Shown here piece after piece: positions 1-6,442 of a stretch of 11,726 nucleotides of DNA. Numbering within the stretch: position 1 is the first letter of the stretch; each line of letters begins with the position of its first letter. The notes under the pieces are model-generated. The model searched no databases and was not told the DNA's origin. It was given only the letters and a program-made list of their open reading frames with translations. Made by a program: the position numbers and the translations under genes. Source of the DNA: Thermoleophilia bacterium (GTDB lineage Bacteria; Actinomycetota; Thermoleophilia; Gaiellales; SKUG01); the NCBI GenBank assembly GCA_025964405.1, contig JAOPYW010000180.1, positions 1-11,726 on the forward strand, in the 5' to 3' direction.

Positions 1-159
1 GTGCTCGCCTACTTCGTCGCGCTGGTCGTGTCGGCGGCCCTGCTCATCGCGTTCGGGCAGGTCGGCACCGACCAGCCGCTGCTCGCCTCGTTGACCCAGG
101 TGATCGTGCTCGCCATCCCGGCCTCGATCGGCGGGGCCGCAGGAAGGCTCGTCGTATGA
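1..159 (+). CDS. C-terminal fragment of an integral membrane protein (TIGR02587-like)
   Basis: Frame 1 is open from the window edge to a TGA at 157-159, giving 52 residues; the true start lies upstream of the window. The fragment carries two hydrophobic stretches, one near residues 1-17 (VLAYFVALVVSAALLIAF) and one near 33-48 (LTQVIVLAIPASIGGAAG), consistent with the last two membrane helices of a polytopic protein. The stop overlaps the next start as ATGA, so the two are translationally coupled. The next gene resembles TIGR02588, and members of that family sit beside the integral membrane family TIGR02587; that pairing is the main reason for the name. The function of the pair is not known to me. 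Being a membrane protein is well supported; the family is inferred from context. Confidence 0.6.
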   Translation: MLAYFVALVVSAALLIAFGQVGTDQPLLASLTQVIVLAIPASIGGAAGRLVV

Positions 160-572
160 ACATTCCCCAGATCCACCGTCGGCGTGACGAGGGCCGCGGC
201 CTGCCCGAGCGGGTGACACTCGCGGTCTCCATCGCCGTGCTCGCAGCACTCCTCGGCGGGCTGGTCATGCTCAACGCGCAGGCCGGTTCGGCGCCGGCGG
301 CGCTGCAGGTCGAGCCTGACTACGGTGGCGTGTTCCGGCGGCACGGCTCGTGGTACCTGCCGGTCGAGGTCACCAATTCGGGCGACGAGGCGACCGACGC
401 GGTCACCGTCGCGCTCGAGCAGGAGACCGACGACCCCGACCACCCCGAGACGGCGGATCTCGACTTCGCGTTCGTCGCGGGCGGCGAGACGGTCAGCGGC
501 TACGTCGCGTTCGACGCGGAGCCGACCGCCGACAATGTCACCGTCGATCCGGTGTCGTACACCAATCCGTGA
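156..572 (+). CDS. Single-pass membrane-anchored protein, TIGR02588-like
   Basis: This 138-residue protein has a short basic N-terminus (HRRRDEGR, residues 7-14), one hydrophobic segment at about 20-40, then an acidic domain of about 95 residues that should lie outside the membrane. That domain holds the pattern WYLPVEVTNSGDEA (66-79), an immunoglobulin-like/CARDB-type beta start, and an FVAGGE turn near 107-112. The layout and length match the TIGR02588 family as I recall it, whose genes accompany TIGR02587 membrane proteins; here the gene directly follows such a fragment with a 4-base ATGA overlap. No catalytic motif is visible. It probably forms a complex with the upstream membrane protein. 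The topology is clear, the family name is moderately sure, the function unknown. Confidence 0.65.
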   Translation: MNIPQIHRRRDEGRGLPERVTLAVSIAVLAALLGGLVMLNAQAGSAPAALQVEPDYGGVFRRHGSWYLPVEVTNSGDEATDAVTVALEQETDDPDHPETADLDFAFVAGGETVSGYVAFDAEPTADNVTVDPVSYTNP

Positions 573-619
573 CGGCTGGCGTGCGCGTCGTGATCGTCGC
601 TGCCGTTCGAGATTCGTGG

Positions 620-625
620 CATGAT
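620..625 (+). promoter_or_regulatory. Possible -10 box before bolA-like gene
   Basis: CATGAT lies 7 bases before the ATG at 633, a distance that would put the transcription start at or beside the start codon (leaderless mRNA). No good -35 element and no Shine-Dalgarno sequence is visible for the ATG at 633. The match to the TAnnnT consensus is imperfect, so this is tentative. Confidence 0.25.
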
Positions 626-632
626 TCCCGAC

Positions 633-902
633 ATGCCGACTGAAGCACACGTCATCGAGCGACTTCGCACTGCCTTCCCCGACGGGAAGATCGAGGTCGT
701 CGACTACACGGGCACGGGTGATCACTTCCGTGCCGAGGTCGAGAGCGAGCGGTTCGTGGGCCAGTCCCGCGTGCAGCAGCACAAGCTCGTCTACGCTGCC
801 CTCGAGGGCGACATGGGCGACCATTCGATCCACGCACTGGCACTGACCACGCGCGTTCCGGCTGCGGCCGCCGCACCCACTTCACAGGAGTCACCGTCAT
901 GA
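633..902 (+). CDS. bolA: BolA family protein
   Basis: BolA proteins partner with monothiol glutaredoxins and bind a [2Fe-2S] cluster at the interface, acting in Fe-S trafficking or iron sensing in the cytoplasm. From the ATG at 633 the product is 89 residues, the usual BolA size. Features seen: an N-terminal helix with IERL (8-11), the beta-hairpin GTGDHF (27-32) whose His31 sits where BolA proteins place a cluster ligand, the helix RVQQHKLVYAAL (46-57), and the C-terminal IHALALTT (66-73) with the near-invariant ligand His67. Residues 76-89 are an Ala/Pro/Ser tail outside the fold. An ATG at 621 in the same frame would add four residues, but MPTEAHV is the more usual beginning. The stop overlaps the glutaredoxin start (ATGA), supporting one coupled operon. 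Confidence is high. Confidence 0.92.
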   Translation: MPTEAHVIERLRTAFPDGKIEVVDYTGTGDHFRAEVESERFVGQSRVQQHKLVYAALEGDMGDHSIHALALTTRVPAAAAAPTSQESPS

Positions 903-1270
903 CCGACCACACCCACACGCACGGCGATGCGCCGCAGGCCGAGATCCTCTCGACCGACGACCTCACCACGCAGATCCACGCGAAGATCAGCGAGCAGCCC
1001 GTGCTGCTGTTCATGAAGGGCACGCCCGACCACCCGTACTGCGGCTTCTCGGCGCGCACCGTGGCCGCGCTCGACGGCATCGGCGCCTCGTACGGCGCGG
1101 TCGACGTGCTGCCCGATCCGCGCATCCGCGAGATCGTGTCGGCCCACAGCGACTGGCCGACCATCCCGCAGCTGTTCGTCGACGGCACCCTCGTGGGTGG
1201 CTGCGACATCGTCACCGAGATGGCGGAGACCGGCGAGCTCGCCGAACTCATCCAGACCGTCGGTCGCTGA
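899..1270 (+). CDS. grxD: Monothiol CGFS glutaredoxin (Grx4/GrxD type)
   Basis: This 123-residue protein is a class II monothiol glutaredoxin, which binds a glutathione-ligated [2Fe-2S] cluster and passes it on or senses it with BolA. The diagnostic features are all present: FMKGTP (38-43) with the GSH-binding Lys40, the active-site CGFS (48-51), WPTIPQLFV (86-94) with the cis-Pro motif, and GGCD (100-103). The single thiol at Cys48 rules out a classical dithiol oxidoreductase. The N-terminus is a His-rich extension (DHTHTHGD, 3-10) not seen in typical Grx4, possibly metal-binding. The ATG at 899 overlaps the BolA stop and has an AGGAG ribosome site at 886-890. The gene ends 30 bases from the convergent sulfotransferase gene. 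Identification is very secure; the symbol follows the E. coli gene. Confidence 0.95.
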   Translation: MTDHTHTHGDAPQAEILSTDDLTTQIHAKISEQPVLLFMKGTPDHPYCGFSARTVAALDGIGASYGAVDVLPDPRIREIVSAHSDWPTIPQLFVDGTLVGGCDIVTEMAETGELAELIQTVGR

Positions 1271-1300
1271 GACCTCCGCTCGGCATCGACCCGCGTGCGA

Positions 1301-2230
1301 CTAGTTCGCCGTGAGGTCGGTGCTCGGCAGGCCGTCGATGCGATCGCGCTCGATGCCCTGCTCGTCGCGGAACTCCGCGACCCACTCGAGCGTCTCCGCC
1401 CGGTTGAACGGTTCACCGTCGGTCGCGAGCACGAGCGCATCGCGCTGCGCGACCACGTCCATGATCGGCCCCGATTCGAGCAGCAGCTCGAGGTAGAGGG
1501 CCACCACCCAGTCGCTCGCGCCCGACCGCACGAGGTCGTCGAGGCCTGACACCGCGTGCCGGTGCGCGTCCTGCGCGACGCTGGTCGCGACGCGCAGCGC
1601 CTCCTCCGAGACGTCGATCGCGACGGCGTCGCAGACCCGCGTCAGCTCCGCCGCAGCATTCTCGAAGTACGCGTCGTAGTGGGTCAGCACGTGCGTGCGT
1701 GCGCGCGCGAGGCTGAGGGCCGATTCGCTGTAGGCCCGCCAGAGCTGCAGCGACAGGCGCATGCTCATCGCCCCGCGCGTCTCGAGGGAGCGCCAGACGT
1801 CGAGCGGATTGCGCACGCAGAGGATCGCGGCGGCGAGGGTGTCGGACATCGCGCGCTCCCAGAACGGGAGGGTGATCGAGGTGCGCGGATCCTTCCAGGC
1901 GAAGGCGCGGCCCTCGGGGAACGTGTGGATGACGGCGCGTGCGGCTTCGAGGAGGTCGTCGAAGCGCGGGTCGTGCTCCCAACCGGCGGCCGGAAGGGCG
2001 GGCACGTGGTCCCACGCGAGACCGAGCCGTTCGAGCACGACCTCGTTGATCTGCAGCATCGGGCGCCGCTCCCAGTGCCCCGTGGGGTTGGCCTTCGACG
2101 GGCCGAGCAGCTCGGTGGAGGGCCCGACGGCCACGCCGCACATCGCGATCATGCCGGTCACCATCGAGGTGCCGGAGCGGTGCATGCCGATGACGGCGAG
2201 CGCCGTGCGCTGAGGATCGGTTGGATTCAC
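1301..2230 (-). CDS. Sulfotransferase family protein (PAPS-binding fold)
   Basis: The 309-residue product has the sulfotransferase P-loop variant GMHRSGTS (15-22), the 5'-phosphosulfate-binding loop for PAPS. The 3'-phosphate-binding region is RNPLDVWRSL (140-149). Other family marks are NPTGHWE (48-54), LQINEVVL (59-66) and WKDPRTS (112-118). There is no signal peptide or membrane segment, so it is probably cytoplasmic. This subgroup often occurs near surface polysaccharide genes, but no acceptor can be read from the sequence. The start is GTG at 2228-2230; a TACGGT box at 2236-2241 on the minus strand lies 5 bases upstream and no ribosome site is seen. It lies downstream of the decapeptide-repeat gene on the same strand, separated by 63 bases holding a hairpin. 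Family assignment is good; substrate unknown. Confidence 0.85.
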   Translation of the reverse strand: MNPTDPQRTALAVIGMHRSGTSMVTGMIAMCGVAVGPSTELLGPSKANPTGHWERRPMLQINEVVLERLGLAWDHVPALPAAGWEHDPRFDDLLEAARAVIHTFPEGRAFAWKDPRTSITLPFWERAMSDTLAAAILCVRNPLDVWRSLETRGAMSMRLSLQLWRAYSESALSLARARTHVLTHYDAYFENAAAELTRVCDAVAIDVSEEALRVATSVAQDAHRHAVSGLDDLVRSGASDWVVALYLELLLESGPIMDVVAQRDALVLATDGEPFNRAETLEWVAEFRDEQGIERDRIDGLPSTDLTAN

Positions 2231-2260
2231 TGACGACCGTATGCCCAGATCAGCGTGACT

Positions 2261-2287
2261 GGATGCACGCGGTGGGGGCCTGCATCC
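2261..2287 (-). terminator. Hairpin between repeat-protein gene and sulfotransferase gene
   Basis: GGATGCA at 2261-2267 and TGCATCC at 2281-2287 form a perfect 7-bp inverted repeat with a GC-rich 13-base loop, starting 7 bases past the stop of the minus-strand repeat gene. No U-run follows, so it would be a weak or Rho-assisted terminator, or an mRNA end-stabilising stem. Confidence 0.4.
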
Positions 2288-2293
2288 GGAGGG

Positions 2294-4900
2294 TCAGGCG
2301 ATGTCCTGGCAGACCGCGAAGAGGTCCCACGTCGACGCGACCGACGCGAAGTAGATGCGGGTCTCCCAACCGGTGGCGATCGCGCCCGACATGACGGGCC
2401 GTGACCCGAACAGCTTGGCGTTGACCGACTGGCTTCCGCCCCCGGTCGGATACGCGCCGCCGCCGATCGCCGTGTCGCCGGGGTCGCAGCTGACGGTGAC
2501 CGGCATGCCCGTGCCGGCGGCCAGCGCGTAGCCGGCGGTGGTCTTGTAGTAGGTCGCGGTGCCGCCGGCGGCGATCGTGGCGTTGAGTGCGGCGCTCAGG
2601 TCACCCGAGACGATCGTGCCGTCGAGGATGTTGGTGGACGTCACGCCGCCTGCGGCGATGTCTGCGGTTGCGATGGTGCCGTCGAGGATCTGGGTCGTGG
2701 TCACCGCGCCACTGGCGAGGTCGGCGGCCGCGATCGTGCCGTCGAGGATGCCGGCGGAAGTGACTGCGCCGGTGGCGATCTTGGCCGCGACGACCGCGTT
2801 GTTGGCAAGCTCGGAGGAGGTGATGGCGTCGGCACCGATCTGGGCCGCCGTGACCGAGTCGTTCACGAGCTTCGCGCCCGGGACCGAGTTGTTGGCGAAC
2901 GACGTGCCGTCGACCGCGCCGGCGGCGATGTCGGCCGACCCGACCGTTCCGTCGAGGATGTTGGCGGTGGTGACGCCGTCCGTCGCGATGTCGGCGGTGA
3001 CGATCGAGGCATCGACGATCTTGCCCGAGTTGACCGAGTTGGCGGCGAGGTCGCCGACCGCCACCTGGCCGTCGAGGATCTTCGCGCTCGTCACCGAGTC
3101 GTCGGCGAGCTTGCCCGTCGTGACCGCCGTGTTGGCGAGCTGGGTCGTGCCGACCGCGCCGTTGGCGAGCTTGGAGGCGTCGACCGCCCCAGCTGCGATC
3201 TGGCCCGTGTCGACGGCGAAGTTGGCGAGGTCGACCGATGCGATCGAGCCGTCCTGGATGTCGGCACCCGTCACGGCGCCGTCGGCGATCTTGATGCTCG
3301 TGACGGCGCTGTCGGCGAGCTTCACGCCCGCGATCGAGCCGTCTGCGAACACCGATGAATCGATGGCGCCCGGCGCGATCTTGGCGGCCGTGATCGACGC
3401 GTCGGCGATCTTGAGCGTGGTGATGGCTGCGTCGGCGATGTCGCTGGTGGAGACCTCGCCGGCCGCGATCTTGGCGCTGGTGACCGAGTCGGCGGCGAGC
3501 TTGGCGAGGGTGACGTTGCCGTCGGCGATGTCGATCGTGCGCACGTCGCCGTCGGCGAGGTCGAGCGAGGTGACCGAGCCGTCGAGGATCTTGGCGCTCG
3601 TCACCGCGTCGCTGGCGAGCTGGGCCGCCCCGACCGCGTTGTTGGCGAGCTGCGCGGTGCCGACCGCGGCGCTGGCGAGGTCGGCCGCGGTGATCGAGCC
3701 GTCGGAGATCGCGGCGCCACCGACGGCGCCGCTGGCGAGCTTGAGCGAGGTGATCGATCCGTCGGCGATGTCGGCCGCGACGATCGTGCCGTCGACGATC
3801 TTGCCGGTGGTGACCGAGTCGTCGGCGAGCTTGGCGGTGGTCACCGAGCCGTCGGTGGGCGTGCCGCCGCCGCCACCGGAGAGCACGCCGGGCGCGAGGT
3901 CGGCGGCCGTGATCGAGCCGTCGGCGATGTCAGCCGCCGTGAGCGAGCCATCCTGCACGCGCGTCGAGTCGACGGCACCGAAGCCGAGCTTGGCGTTCGT
4001 GACCGCGCCATCGAGCAGCTTCGCGCTCGTGATGCTGTCGTCGCCGAGCTTGGAGGTGGTCACCGCGCCGTTGGCGATCTGGTTGACGTTGACCGACCCG
4101 TTGGCCAACTCGAGGCTCGTGATCGCGTTCTGCGCGATGTCAGCTCCCACGATCGTGCCGTCGGCGATGCGCGCGGAGTCGATGGCGTCGATCCCGATGT
4201 CGGTGCGGTGCACGCCGCCGTCGAGGATCTTGGCGCTCGTGACCGCGTCGTCGAGGATCTTGATGGTCGAGACCGTGTCGTCTGCGAGGTCGACGCCGGT
4301 GATCGTGCCGTCGGCCACGAACGACCCGTCGACCGCGTTCACGGCGAGGTCGGCGCCGGTGATCGAGCCGTCGACGATGTTCGCGCTCGTCACGGCGTTG
4401 GCAGCGAGCTTGGTGGCACTGATGGAGCCGTTCGCGATGAGCGGCGTGGTGATCGACGCCTCCGGCAGGGCTGCGGCACCCGTGAGGCCGGTTTCCTTGC
4501 CGCGCAGCGATTCGAGTGTCTGCGGCGCGAGGGCCGCGGCGGTGATCGAGCCGGGCTGGATGTTGGCGGCGGTGATGGTGCCGGCGGCGATCTGCGTGCC
4601 GGTGATCGTGCCCGACCTGAGGTCGGCGCCGAGCAACGAACCGTTCTTGACGTCGATCGAGGCGATGGAGCCGTTCTTGATGTCGGCGCCGGTCAGCGAG
4701 TTGTTGACGACGCCGGCCGCGTTCACCGAGTTGCGCTTGGCCAGCACGACCTTCGACTTCTTCTTGCCGGCCGCCGCGGTCTTGGCCATGGCGTACGGCA
4801 CCGTGATCGCCAGGAGGGCGACGAGGGCGAGCAGCACCACGCGATGGGCGGCAACGAGGCCACCCAGCTGGTGTCGAACATGGTCGAAGCGGTTCTGCAT
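2294..4900 (-). CDS. Exported or membrane-anchored decapeptide-repeat protein
   Basis: I read an 868-residue protein starting at the ATG at 4898-4900, preceded by GAAAGG at 4905-4910; an in-frame ATG at 4922-4924 would add eight residues but destroys that spacing. Residues 21-39 are hydrophobic and end in AMA, so this is a signal peptide or anchor, followed by KKKSK. Then come 68 copies of a 10-residue repeat (58-127, 149-338, 352-771), typically AVTSAKILDG or SITAADLADG, broken only by a 21-residue and a glycine-rich 13-residue spacer. Positions 2 and 7 are nearly always V/I/L. The last 97 residues form a separate domain with a cysteine pair (Cys805, Cys864) in SCDPGDTAIGGGA and FAVCQDIA, a cap common on actinobacterial surface proteins. 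A rigid beta-helical or trimeric fibre is my inference; no enzymatic motif is seen. A flagellar/WhiG-like promoter element lies 48 bases upstream. Confidence 0.85.
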   Translation of the reverse strand: MQNRFDHVRHQLGGLVAAHRVVLLALVALLAITVPYAMAKTAAAGKKKSKVVLAKRNSVNAAGVVNNSLTGADIKNGSIASIDVKNGSLLGADLRSGTITGTQIAAGTITAANIQPGSITAAALAPQTLESLRGKETGLTGAAALPEASITTPLIANGSISATKLAANAVTSANIVDGSITGADLAVNAVDGSFVADGTITGVDLADDTVSTIKILDDAVTSAKILDGGVHRTDIGIDAIDSARIADGTIVGADIAQNAITSLELANGSVNVNQIANGAVTTSKLGDDSITSAKLLDGAVTNAKLGFGAVDSTRVQDGSLTAADIADGSITAADLAPGVLSGGGGGTPTDGSVTTAKLADDSVTTGKIVDGTIVAADIADGSITSLKLASGAVGGAAISDGSITAADLASAAVGTAQLANNAVGAAQLASDAVTSAKILDGSVTSLDLADGDVRTIDIADGNVTLAKLAADSVTSAKIAAGEVSTSDIADAAITTLKIADASITAAKIAPGAIDSSVFADGSIAGVKLADSAVTSIKIADGAVTGADIQDGSIASVDLANFAVDTGQIAAGAVDASKLANGAVGTTQLANTAVTTGKLADDSVTSAKILDGQVAVGDLAANSVNSGKIVDASIVTADIATDGVTTANILDGTVGSADIAAGAVDGTSFANNSVPGAKLVNDSVTAAQIGADAITSSELANNAVVAAKIATGAVTSAGILDGTIAAADLASGAVTTTQILDGTIATADIAAGGVTSTNILDGTIVSGDLSAALNATIAAGGTATYYKTTAGYALAAGTGMPVTVSCDPGDTAIGGGAYPTGGGSQSVNAKLFGSRPVMSGAIATGWETRIYFASVASTWDLFAVCQDIA
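2588..4729 (-). repeat. Tandem 30-bp coding repeat array (68 degenerate units)
   Basis: The coding region of the surface protein is built from 30-base units each encoding one decapeptide: 7 units at 4520-4729, 19 at 3887-4456 and 42 at 2588-3847. The spacers between blocks are 63 and 39 bases, both multiples of three, so frame is never lost. The units are diverged at the DNA level, which argues for old duplication with selection on the protein rather than a recent expansion. Fragments such as GCGATGTCGGC and GCCGTCGAGGATCTT recur on the plus strand. Confidence 0.9.
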
Positions 4901-4948
4901 GGAGCCTTTCCATGGACGCTCCAACTGTCTCGAAGCGTCACCGGTTGC

Positions 4949-4978
4949 CTATCGGCTCGAAAGTGCCTGCTCCTTGAG
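4949..4978 (-). promoter_or_regulatory. Possible sigma-28/WhiG-type promoter for the repeat-protein gene
   Basis: Read on the minus strand, CTCAAG (4978-4973) is followed after 16 bases by GCCGATAG (4956-4949). GCCGATAA with an upstream TAAA/TCAAG-like -35 element at 14-16 bases is the consensus for FliA, SigD and WhiG sigma factors. The box ends 48 bases before the chosen ATG, leaving a normal leader with a ribosome site. No competing TTGACA/TATAAT promoter is evident there. This is a motif match only; no flagellar gene is in the window. Confidence 0.4.
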
Positions 4979-5249
4979 CCGTGGGAAGGCGATGGGCCGT
5001 GTGACCCACTGCCGTGCGGCGGTCGACGTATGGCCGTCGAACGGAGCTGGTGAGTGCCTGCTCACGGGTGATTCGCCGATGGCGGCGTGCTGGCACGAGC
5101 TGGCCGTCGAGGTGGCCCGCCCGGGCCGGTGCACCCTCGCGGCCCTACGAACTCACCGGAGCGGCGGGGAGGATGGTCCCAGTGTTGCCCACACATGCAC
5201 TCCCCTGCAGGGCAGCGACAGTGTACGACCCGTCTCGAAAGGACACGTC
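4979..5249. other. Intergenic region between divergent genes, no gene seen
   Basis: The whole gap between the divergent starts at 4900 and 5250 is 349 bases. Its first part holds the minus-strand leader and the promoter-like element. The rest shows no convincing small gene, tRNA or long hairpin. A plus-strand ribosome site GAAAGGA is at 5237-5243. I could not find a clear -35/-10 pair for the plus-strand gene; GCCGATGG at 5075-5082 resembles the opposite-strand element but lacks a partner -35. Confidence 0.5.
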
Positions 5250-5606
5250 ATGCCCTTCTACAACTCAGTGAGTCGCGCCATCGGTGCCGCCAACTCGGCC
5301 CTCGGCCAGCTCTACTCCTACCGCTACAACCAGGACGCCTCGACGCAGCCGAACCGCGACATCCGCAACCAGGCTCGCCAGACGATCACCTACGCACACG
5401 ACGACCTCCAGAACTCGCTGTACAACGCACAGTGGGAAGGCGTTCGCAGCTCCGATCGTCGTGACGCCAGCCGCGCCACGAACCTCCTCGGTGACGCGAC
5501 CTGGTCGCTCTCCGATCGCCCGGCGTCGGGATACCGCGCCAACGTGTACGCAGCGGTCGACCAGATCCGCTCGGCACTCAGCTTCCTCTACCGCGCCCAG
5601 TACTAG
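5250..5606 (+). CDS. Small Tyr-rich helical protein of unknown function
   Basis: This 118-residue protein starts at the ATG at 5250 with a good ribosome site, GAAAGGA at 5237-5243. I do not recognise the family. It has 10 tyrosines, no cysteine, no signal peptide and no membrane segment, and looks almost wholly alpha-helical. The first and last helices look alike: SRAIGAANSALGQLYSYRY (8-26) and AAVDQIRSALSFLYRAQY (101-118) both carry the pattern A-x(6,7)-SAL-x-x-LY. The middle has two Asp/Asn-rich helices (45-60 and 75-88). This suggests an internal duplication giving a small helical bundle. The uracil-DNA glycosylase gene begins within a dozen bases after its stop, so they are probably co-transcribed, though a functional link need not follow. 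The frame is supported by the ribosome site and by amino-acid composition. Confidence 0.75.
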   Translation: MPFYNSVSRAIGAANSALGQLYSYRYNQDASTQPNRDIRNQARQTITYAHDDLQNSLYNAQWEGVRSSDRRDASRATNLLGDATWSLSDRPASGYRANVYAAVDQIRSALSFLYRAQY

Positions 5607-5614
5607 GCCGGTTG

Positions 5615-6286
5615 GTGACGCTCGAACCCGGGTGGTCGCACGCGCTCGCGCGTGAGCTCGATTCCCCGGGGATGCGCTCCGTCCAGGCGGAGCTGCTCGA
5701 AGAACAGGCGCGGGGCGCTGCGGTCTATCCGCCGCCCCGCGCCGTCTTCGCGGCATTCGACCACACGCCGTTCGAGCAGGTGCGCGTGGTCATCGTCGGC
5801 CAGGATCCCTACCACGGTCCGGGCCAGGCGATGGGGCTCGCCTTCAGCGTGCCTCGCGGCGAGCGCGTTCCGCCCTCGCTCCGCAACGTCTACCGCGAAC
5901 TCGAGGCCGACCTCGGCGTGCCGGCGCCCGACCACGGCGACCTCACGGCGTGGGCCGACCGTGGCGTGCTGCTGCTCAACACCAGCCTCACGGTGCGCGC
6001 GCACGAGGCCGGGTCACATGCGCGCATCGGCTGGCAGCACTTCACGGATGCCGCACTGCAGGCGCTCAGCGACCGGCGTGAGCACGTGGTGTTCGTGCTG
6101 TGGGGGCGACACGCCCAGGCGAAGCTCCCCCTGATCGACCAGGCGCGGCACCTCGTGCTGCAGGCGGCGCACCCGTCACCACTCTCCGCGCGCCACGGAT
6201 TCTTCGGGAGCCGACCCTTCTCGCAGGCCAACGCGTACCTCGAATCACACGGCGCAGCGCCCATCGACTGGTTACTTACGCGCTGA
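5615..6286 (+). CDS. ung: Uracil-DNA glycosylase, family 1
   Basis: Family-1 UDG removes uracil from DNA made by cytosine deamination or dUMP incorporation, the first step of base excision repair. All signature motifs are present in the 223-residue product: the water-activating loop GQDPYHG (62-68) with catalytic Asp64, the uracil-recognition strand LLLNTSLTV (119-127) with Asn122, and the DNA-intercalating loop HPSPLSARHGFFGS (186-199) with His186. FAAFDHTPFEQVRVVIVGQ leads into the active site as is usual. Length is normal. The start is GTG at 5615; a TTG at 5612 directly before it is equally open and would add one residue, and neither has a strong ribosome site, so reinitiation after the upstream stop at 5604-5606 is plausible. 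Identity is very secure. Confidence 0.96.
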   Translation: MTLEPGWSHALARELDSPGMRSVQAELLEEQARGAAVYPPPRAVFAAFDHTPFEQVRVVIVGQDPYHGPGQAMGLAFSVPRGERVPPSLRNVYRELEADLGVPAPDHGDLTAWADRGVLLLNTSLTVRAHEAGSHARIGWQHFTDAALQALSDRREHVVFVLWGRHAQAKLPLIDQARHLVLQAAHPSPLSARHGFFGSRPFSQANAYLESHGAAPIDWLLTR

Positions 6287-6312
6287 AGCAGGGTCGCGAA
6301 GTGGGCAACCTC

Positions 6313-6341
6313 TTCATCCGCCCCTGCAGATCCGCTAGGCT
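6313..6341 (+). promoter_or_regulatory. Putative promoter of the tRNA-Ser pair
   Basis: TTCATC at 6313-6318 and TAGGCT at 6336-6341 are 17 bases apart, the ideal sigma-70 spacing, and the -10 box ends 9 bases before the first base of the tRNA at 6351. The -35 is weak; the -10 matches TAnnnT. Confidence 0.5.
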
Positions 6342-6350
6342 GCGCACTCC

Positions 6351-6440
6351 GGAGAAGTGGCCGAGTGGCTGAAGGCGCCTCCCTGCTAAGGAGGTATACG
6401 GGGTCAACCTGTATCGAGGGTTCGAATCCCTCCTTCTCCG
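6351..6440 (+). tRNA. tRNA-Ser (anticodon GCT)
   Basis: A 90-base class II tRNA. The acceptor strands GGAGAAG and CTTCTCC pair fully, with discriminator G at 6440. The anticodon stem CCTCC/GGAGG encloses the loop CTGCTAA with anticodon GCT at 6385-6387, reading AGC and AGU. The long variable arm (TATACGGGGTCAACCTGTA region) is typical of serine tRNAs, and the T arm GAGGGTTCGAATCCCTC is perfect. CCA is not encoded. It is the first of two tandem serine tRNA genes. Confidence 0.97.
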
Positions 6441-6442
6441 CT

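Noticed and set aside
44..833. Minus-strand open frames across the TIGR02588-like and BolA genes
   Set aside because: They are shadows in Arg-rich composition opposite genes with clear motifs and coupled starts.
2588..4729. 30-bp periodicity considered as a CRISPR array
   Set aside because: Units are contiguous and degenerate, with no repeat/spacer division, and they encode a continuous patterned protein.
4901..4924. Earlier ATG at 4922-4924 for the repeat protein
   Set aside because: The extra eight residues lack a ribosome site and include the GAAAGG that serves the ATG at 4898-4900.
2559..5606. A 1015-codon plus-strand open frame antisense to the repeat gene
   Set aside because: It exists because the 30-base period keeps the opposite frame free of stops. 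Its translation is low-complexity Ala/Ser/Val/Pro without motifs. Only its last 118 codons (from 5250) are a real gene, with their own ribosome site.
6288..6327. GCAGGG/CCCTGC inverted repeat after ung as a terminator
   Set aside because: Only 6 bp with a 28-base loop and no U-run; it also overlaps the likely tRNA promoter.
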